In this document: positions 59,551-64,000 of the stretch, in pieces
Layout of the letters: every line of letters begins with the position of its first letter
Numbering within the stretch: position 1 is the stretch's first letter
Assembly (NCBI RefSeq): GCF_010977555.1
Contig: NZ_CP048815.1
Coordinates: forward strand, 5,200,501 to 5,264,500
Source of the DNA: Caulobacter rhizosphaerae
GTDB lineage: Bacteria; Pseudomonadota; Alphaproteobacteria; Caulobacterales; Caulobacteraceae
DNA length: 64,000 nt
Reading direction: 5' to 3'
The notes under the pieces: model-generated
Seen by the model: only the letters and a program-made list of their open reading frames with translations
The model's database searches: none
What the model was told of the DNA's origin: nothing
Made by a program: the position numbers and the translations under genes

Positions 59551-61074
59551 CTATTTCTTGAACGGGTTGAAGCCGGGCAGGCCCAGGCCGGAGAGAGGGT
59601 TGGGCTTGTCGCCGCCGCCCCCGAGACCCGGCATGCCGGGCAGCCCCGGAAGGCCTTGGCCTCCCGCTGCATTGGGATCGGGCTGGGCCAGCTTGCCCCC
59701 GCCCATGGATTTCAGTCGGCTCATGTCGCCGCCGCCCATCATCTGGGCCATGCGGGCCATGCCCTTGCCACCGTCCTTGCTCATGGCCTTGAACATGTCG
59801 GCCATCTGGCGGTGCTGCTTGAGCAGGCGGTTGACCTCGGCCACGTCGACCCCGGCGCCGGCCGCGATGCGGCGCTTGCGCGAGGCCGCCAGGACGTCGG
59901 GCTTCTTGCGCTCCAGCTTGGTCATCGAGCTGATGATCGCCTGCTGGCGGCGGAAGATGCTGTCGTCGATGCCGCTCTCGGCGATCTGCTTCTTGACCTT
60001 CTGAACGCCCGGCAGCAGGCCCATGATGCCCTGCATGCCGCCCATCTTCTGCATCTGCGACAGCTGGGCCGACAGATCGTTCAGGTCGAACTGGCCCTTG
60101 GCCAGCTTCTTGGCCATGCGCTCGGCTTCGGCCACGTCCAGGTCCTGGGCGGCCTTCTCGACCAGGGCGACCACGTCGCCTTGCCCGAGGATCCGGCCGG
60201 CCACCCGGCGGGCGTCGAACACGTCCAGGGCGTCGATCTTCTCGCCGGCCCCGAGGAACTTGATCGGCAGGCCGGTGACGTGGCGCATCGACAGCGCCGC
60301 ACCGCCCCGACCGTCGCCGTCGGCGCGGGTCAGGATCAGGCCGGTCAGCGGCAGGCGCTCGTGGAAGGCTTTCGCCGTGCGCACGGCGTCCTGGCCGGTC
60401 AGGCTGTCGGCGACCAGAATGGTTTCGGACGGCGTGGCGATGCGGGCGATTTCCGCCGCCTCGCTCATCATCGCCTCGTCCAGGGTCGTGCGGCCGGCGG
60501 TGTCGAGGATCAGGACGTCATAGCCGCCCAGCTTGGCGGCCAGCATGGCGCGCTTGGCGATATCGGCGGCGCTCTGGCCGGCGACGATCGGCAGGCTCTC
60601 GACCTCGACCTGCTTGGCCAGCATGGCCAGCTGTTCCATGGCGGCTGGGCGGCGGGTGTCGAGCGAGGCGACCAGCACCTTCTTGCGCTCGATCTTGTTC
60701 AGCCGCAGGGCCAGCTTGCCGGTGGTGGTGGTCTTGCCCGAGCCCTGCAGGCCGGCCATCAGGATCACCGACGGCGGGTTCAGGGCCAGGTTCAGGCCGG
60801 TGGGGACCTCGCCGCCCAGCATGTCGACCAGGCCGTCATAGACGATCTTGACCACCTGGTCGGCCGGCTTGACCGAACGGATGACCGCCTCGCCCGAGGC
60901 GGCTTCCTTGGCCTTGCTGATGAAGTCCTTGACCACTGGCAGGGCGACGTCGGCTTCCAGCAGGGCGACGCGGACCTCGCGCAGCGCCTCGTCGACGTCC
61001 TTCTCGGACAGCACGCCGCGACCACCGAGGCGGTCGAAGACCCCTGAAAGTCGCTCTGTAAGGCCGTCGAACAT
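59551..61074 (-). CDS. ffh: Signal recognition particle protein Ffh
   Basis: A 507-residue SRP54 GTPase. N domain (~1-95), G domain with P-loop GLQGSGKTTTTGKLA near residue 107, DTAGRTTLDEAMM near 189 and TRADGDGRGG near 248, then a Met- and Gly-rich M domain from ~300 that binds signal peptides and 4.5S RNA. The ATG at 61074 starts the usual MFDGLTERL. It heads the ffh-rpsP-rimM-nudix group. Confidence 0.96.
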   Translation of the reverse strand: MFDGLTERLSGVFDRLGGRGVLSEKDVDEALREVRVALLEADVALPVVKDFISKAKEAASGEAVIRSVKPADQVVKIVYDGLVDMLGGEVPTGLNLALNPPSVILMAGLQGSGKTTTTGKLALRLNKIERKKVLVASLDTRRPAAMEQLAMLAKQVEVESLPIVAGQSAADIAKRAMLAAKLGGYDVLILDTAGRTTLDEAMMSEAAEIARIATPSETILVADSLTGQDAVRTAKAFHERLPLTGLILTRADGDGRGGAALSMRHVTGLPIKFLGAGEKIDALDVFDARRVAGRILGQGDVVALVEKAAQDLDVAEAERMAKKLAKGQFDLNDLSAQLSQMQKMGGMQGIMGLLPGVQKVKKQIAESGIDDSIFRRQQAIISSMTKLERKKPDVLAASRKRRIAAGAGVDVAEVNRLLKQHRQMADMFKAMSKDGGKGMARMAQMMGGGDMSRLKSMGGGKLAQPDPNAAGGQGLPGLPGMPGLGGGGDKPNPLSGLGLPGFNPFKK

Positions 61075-61256
61075 GCGGAACCCACACCAAACCAAAAGAC
61101 CAAACGCGATCAGCCCCCATGGACGATCACGTCGATGGGGGTCCTCGCCGTCCTCGTCCGGATGGATCCTGCGCTAGCAGGCCGGGGTCGTGACGGTGGA
61201 GGCGCTGCTGATGAAGCGCCGGAAGCGCGCGCTTATGCACGAAAGGGGGCGGGGAG

Positions 61257-62627
61257 TCAAAACGCCGGATAGGCCCGCGACAGCCGCCAGGCTGTTTCGG
61301 GCGGCAGGCGGCGTCCGTAGCGCTCGATCGCCGCCGAAACGTCGGATCGGGCGAGCAGGGCGTTCCAGCGTCGGCGGTAGTCTTCGTCAGCCTTGCCGAG
61401 GGGCGGATGTATCGGCGGCAGGTTGATGGCTTGAAGCATTTCGTTGCGGCGCCCAGGACCGCCCAACGCCTGGATCAGCAGGGCCGCCGTTCGGTCTTCG
61501 GGGTCATTGCAGGTTAAGCTGACGCGCCAGTCGATGGGGTCAAGCCGAGCCGCATGGTCGCCTTTCAGGCAGGCTTGCAGCGCCCGCAGCGGCCAGAGGG
61601 TTACGTCATCATCTCGGGAATAGCCGACATATTCGGTCTTGTCCCGCCTCTGCGCCACGTTCCACCAGTCCAGCAGTCGGTTGGCCTCGTCCGGGCGATC
61701 CGAGCGGATCAGGCCTTCGATCACCCCAGTCAGGCCTGGGACGAAAAGCATGTCGCCCGACTTGCCGGCCTCGCCGACCGCTTCGGCATCGAGAATCTCG
61801 CGCGCCTCGTCGATACGGCCGTCCTCAAGGAGCCGCCGCACGAGCCAGGCTCGCTGACCATCACCGCCAGTCCCGGTTTTGCCGAACGCCAGTCCGAAAG
61901 GCTGGGTGTCTTCGACATCGGCTCGCATGAACCGGCGCGCGGCGGAGAGCACTGCCGCCTCGTCGCTTTCACGGCTCAAGTTGGCCAGCTCCCGTGTCCA
62001 GCTTTCGCCCAAAGGTGGCGCTGGCGATTTGAGCGGCCGGTCGATGGCGCCGGTCAATTGGAGCGGTCCCAGCCAGGCGGGGGCGAAGCGACGGTCCGTT
62101 TGGATCGAGAGGGCCTCCCGCCGATCGATTTGCGTCAGGCGGTCCAGGCCCTCGATCTCGTGACCCGCCGCGAACGTCGCCATGACGCCGATCTCGGCGG
62201 ATCCGAGCGTCCGATCTGGAAAAGGGTCAAGACCGGTCATGGCCTTGGCGGCGCGGGCGGCGGATGCTCCGGCGCCTGGAATGTCCGTTAGTCGTTCGAT
62301 CAGGTAATAGAACGCGAAGCGCATCTGCACTTCGGTTCCCGACAACGGGGCCAGAGACGCCTGCACGATCAGGCGGTCTGTTAGATCGAATCGTCCGTCT
62401 CGAGCGGCGCAAATCGCGGTCGCCACCGCCAGGCGCGCGCCGTGAAATCTGTCCAGGCGGTCGGACAGCGCCAGGTCCGCCATGGCCGGATAGCCCGTGC
62501 AGTCGCCGGCGTTGGCGACCTTGATGAAGACCTCAGCCTGAGCGCCATCGTTCGTCTGGGCCACGGCTTGCGTGGCCAGGCAACAGGCGATCAGGCCGCC
62601 GACGAGAGAAAGGATTGATGCGCGCAT
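61257..62627 (-). CDS. Exported hypothetical protein, helical-repeat type
   Basis: A 456-residue protein with a signal peptide (cleavage AVA-Q near residue 23). The rest is helical with Ala/Arg-rich repeats (ARLAVATAICAARDGRFDL, RRLLEDGRIDEAREILDAEA, IEGLIRSDRPDEANRLLDWW) that look like degenerate TPR or Sel1-type repeats. Four or five cysteines are present. I do not recognise a family. It is isolated upstream of ffh on the same strand. Confidence 0.6.
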   Translation of the reverse strand: MRASILSLVGGLIACCLATQAVAQTNDGAQAEVFIKVANAGDCTGYPAMADLALSDRLDRFHGARLAVATAICAARDGRFDLTDRLIVQASLAPLSGTEVQMRFAFYYLIERLTDIPGAGASAARAAKAMTGLDPFPDRTLGSAEIGVMATFAAGHEIEGLDRLTQIDRREALSIQTDRRFAPAWLGPLQLTGAIDRPLKSPAPPLGESWTRELANLSRESDEAAVLSAARRFMRADVEDTQPFGLAFGKTGTGGDGQRAWLVRRLLEDGRIDEAREILDAEAVGEAGKSGDMLFVPGLTGVIEGLIRSDRPDEANRLLDWWNVAQRRDKTEYVGYSRDDDVTLWPLRALQACLKGDHAARLDPIDWRVSLTCNDPEDRTAALLIQALGGPGRRNEMLQAINLPPIHPPLGKADEDYRRRWNALLARSDVSAAIERYGRRLPPETAWRLSRAYPAF

Positions 62628-62676
62628 AGGCTCCCCGAAGTCCGGGATAGCTTAGTCGAAAGAAGCAACCAAGGGT

Positions 62677-63069
62677 CTAGCCCCGCAGCTCCAGCCCATT
62701 GCCTTCCGGGTCCGACAGGTAGAGCGACACCGCTTCGCCGGTCGAGCCGTAGCGTTCGCCGACGTCGCCGATCGCCACGCCGTGGGCTTCTAGATGGGCT
62801 CGGACCGTGTCGACGTCGAAGTCGATCACGCGCAGGCAGAGGTGGTCCATGTTGTGGCCGTCCGCGCCCGGCGCCGCGCCGCCCATCCGGCCCAGGCGGC
62901 CGGCGACGTCGACCAGGTCGATCAGCTGGGCGCCGGCCCGCAGCTGGACCAAGCCGATGGCGTCCTGGCGCCGCTCGACCGCGCAGCCCAGGACGTCGAC
63001 ATAGAACCGCTCCATCGTGGCGGGGTCGCGGGCGCGGATCACCACGTGGTCGATGCCGAGCAGGCGCAT
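62677..63069 (-). CDS. VOC family protein (glyoxalase/dioxygenase fold)
   Basis: A 130-residue protein of two beta-alpha-beta-beta-beta modules. GIDHVVIRARDPATMERFYVD is the typical start, HLCLRVIDFDVDTVRAHLEAHGV the middle and LYLSDPEGNGLEL the end, with the metal ligands His (near 6), His (near 75) and Glu (near 127). The substrate is unknown. Confidence 0.9.
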   Translation of the reverse strand: MRLLGIDHVVIRARDPATMERFYVDVLGCAVERRQDAIGLVQLRAGAQLIDLVDVAGRLGRMGGAAPGADGHNMDHLCLRVIDFDVDTVRAHLEAHGVAIGDVGERYGSTGEAVSLYLSDPEGNGLELRG

Positions 63070-63109
63070 GGCGAAGGTCTCCGACGACTATCACGCCGAG
63101 GTATTCACG

Positions 63110-63137
63110 GTCGGCCGGCCCGGCAAGGCCGGCCGAC
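63110..63137 (-). terminator. Hairpin after the RTX-type gene
   Basis: A perfect 11-bp stem GTCGGCCGGCC/GGCCGGCCGAC with a 6-base loop, 12 bases after the stop codon of the RTX-type gene. No clear T-run, so termination strength is uncertain. Confidence 0.6.
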
Positions 63138-63148
63138 GCGTGTTCGCT

Positions 63149-64000
63149 TCAGAGCAGCCAACCGCTGGTCGACAGGCTGCTTCCCGACACCAGCACCGCG
63201 AAGTCGGAATTGGCGTCGCCGTCTAGGTCGCCCCAAATGACCGAGGCCTGGCTGAACAGCCCGCTCAAGCCGAACGCGCCCAGATCTACGCCGCCCAGAG
63301 CGCCGACCGCCGAGAAGATGCTGGCGTAGGTGCTGACCATGATCTGGCCCAAGCCGCTGGCGCTGAGATGCGAGACCAGCGAGAAGGCCTGGTCGCCGTC
63401 CAGTGCGCTGTCGCCATCCAGGGCGCTGAAGTCGAACAGATCGCCGCGGCCGTAGTCGCTGACGAAGTCGATCGACCGCCCCCCGGTCCCGAACGAGGCG
63501 CTGTCGAAGACGAAGATGTCGGCGCCGCCGCCGCCGACCAGGATGTCGAAGTCGGCCCCGCCGTTCAGCCGGTCGGCGCCTGACCCGCCCAGCAGGATGT
63601 CCTTGCCGCCGGCCCCGAACAGGCTGTCGGCGCCGCCTTCGCCGCTCAGCAGGTTGAAGGCGTCGTTGCCCTCGATCACGTTGGCCGCACCGTTGCCCGT
63701 GCCCAGGGCGGCGTCGCCGGTCAGCCGCAGGTTTTCCAGGTTGGTCGAGAGGCTGTAGCTGATCGAGCTCCAGACGGTGTCGGTTCCGCCGCCGGCCAGT
63801 TCGGTCACCGTGTCGCGCCAGGTGTCGACGACATAGCGGTCGTCGCCGGCTCCACCGGTCATCCGGTCGACGCCCGTCCCGCCGTCCAGCACGTCATTGC
63901 CCAATCCGCCGATCAGGACGTCGGCGCCGTCGCGGCCTTCCAGCGTGTCATTGCCGGCGTTGCCGGTCAGGGTGTTGGCGGCGGCGTTGCCGATCAGCCG
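63149..64000 (-). CDS. RTX-type calcium-binding protein (3' part; 5' end outside the window)
   Basis: The frame runs to the window edge without a stop, so the start is outside. The visible 283 residues begin with hemolysin-type nonapeptide repeats ([56 protein letters not shown]) and end with a ~100-residue non-repeat tail ([14 protein letters not shown], then ...[10 protein letters not shown]) of the kind that carries the type I secretion signal. It is probably a secreted calcium-binding protein. No type I secretion genes are in the window. Confidence 0.88.
   Translation of the reverse strand, partial: RLIGNAAANTLTGNAGNDTLEGRDGADVLIGGLGNDVLDGGTGVDRMTGGAGDDRYVVDTWRDTVTELAGGGTDTVWSSISYSLSTNLENLRLTGDAALGTGNGAANVIEGNDAFNLLSGEGGADSLFGAGGKDILLGGSGADRLNGGADFDILVGGGGADIFVFDSASFGTGGRSIDFVSDYGRGDLFDFSALDGDSALDGDQAFSLVSHLSASGLGQIMVSTYASIFSAVGALGGVDLGAFGLSGLFSQASVIWGDLDGDANSDFAVLVSGSSLSTSGWLL

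Overview
The window is about 70% GC, densely packed with genes, and reads as alphaproteobacterial chromosome, most likely a Caulobacterales member (Caulobacter or Phenylobacterium type). Pointers to this are an OmpA-type protein with a very long proline linker, a SapC-family protein, a hisS-hisZ-hisG operon, a TonB-dependent receptor, frequent GTG and TTG starts and many short intergenic palindromes. I see no rRNA, tRNA, phage, integrase, transposase or CRISPR array.

Layout. 1-8 kb: transporter, phosphatase, hydrolase, AMP nucleosidase, dicarboxylate/amino-acid symporter, small proteins and a ketopantoate reductase. 8-20 kb: class I ribonucleotide reductase (nrdB at 8.1 kb, nrdA at 16.5 kb), each behind a putative pair of NrdR boxes, with a glutathione transferase, a membrane-bound winged-helix regulator, YceI, TauE, hemolysin III and patatin proteins between them, then the OmpA-like protein. 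20-24 kb: an overlapping tetR-hlyD-ABC ATPase-ABC permease operon under a perfect 28-bp palindromic operator. 24-34 kb: serine hydrolase, two CPA2 cation/proton antiporters around a small Xre regulator, a PCu(A)C copper chaperone, an M13 peptidase and a LysR/DUF3237 divergent pair. 34-38.4 kb: the histidine block hisS-hisZ-hisG, preceded by a histidine-codon-rich leader peptide and followed by a candidate small RNA. 38.5-40.1 kb: gene-poor DNA with a frameshifted gene and palindromes. 40-50 kb: TonB-dependent receptor, pgi, DUF1353 lipoprotein, DsbD-like protein, SapC and a PAP2 lipoprotein. 50-58 kb: ATP-dependent DNA ligase and its MBL-fold exonuclease mixed with hotdog thioesterases, a 32-residue membrane peptide gene, a histone-deacetylase-like gene and tesB. 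58-61 kb: ffh-rpsP-rimM-nudix. 61-64 kb: a hypothetical exported protein, a VOC protein and the 3' part of an RTX-repeat protein that runs off the window.

The most interesting signals are in RNA and regulatory DNA rather than in a novel protein system: (1) a 26-codon leader peptide with six His codons and two mutually exclusive hairpins ahead of hisS-hisZ-hisG, the architecture of a histidine attenuator; (2) a candidate ~130-nt small RNA after hisG; (3) NrdR box pairs with an identical 31-bp offset before both nrdA and nrdB; (4) three families of intergenic inverted repeats; (5) a gene at 38.5 kb whose reading frame is restored by removing one base from each of two homopolymers. All functional names come from motif recognition by eye; no database search was run.
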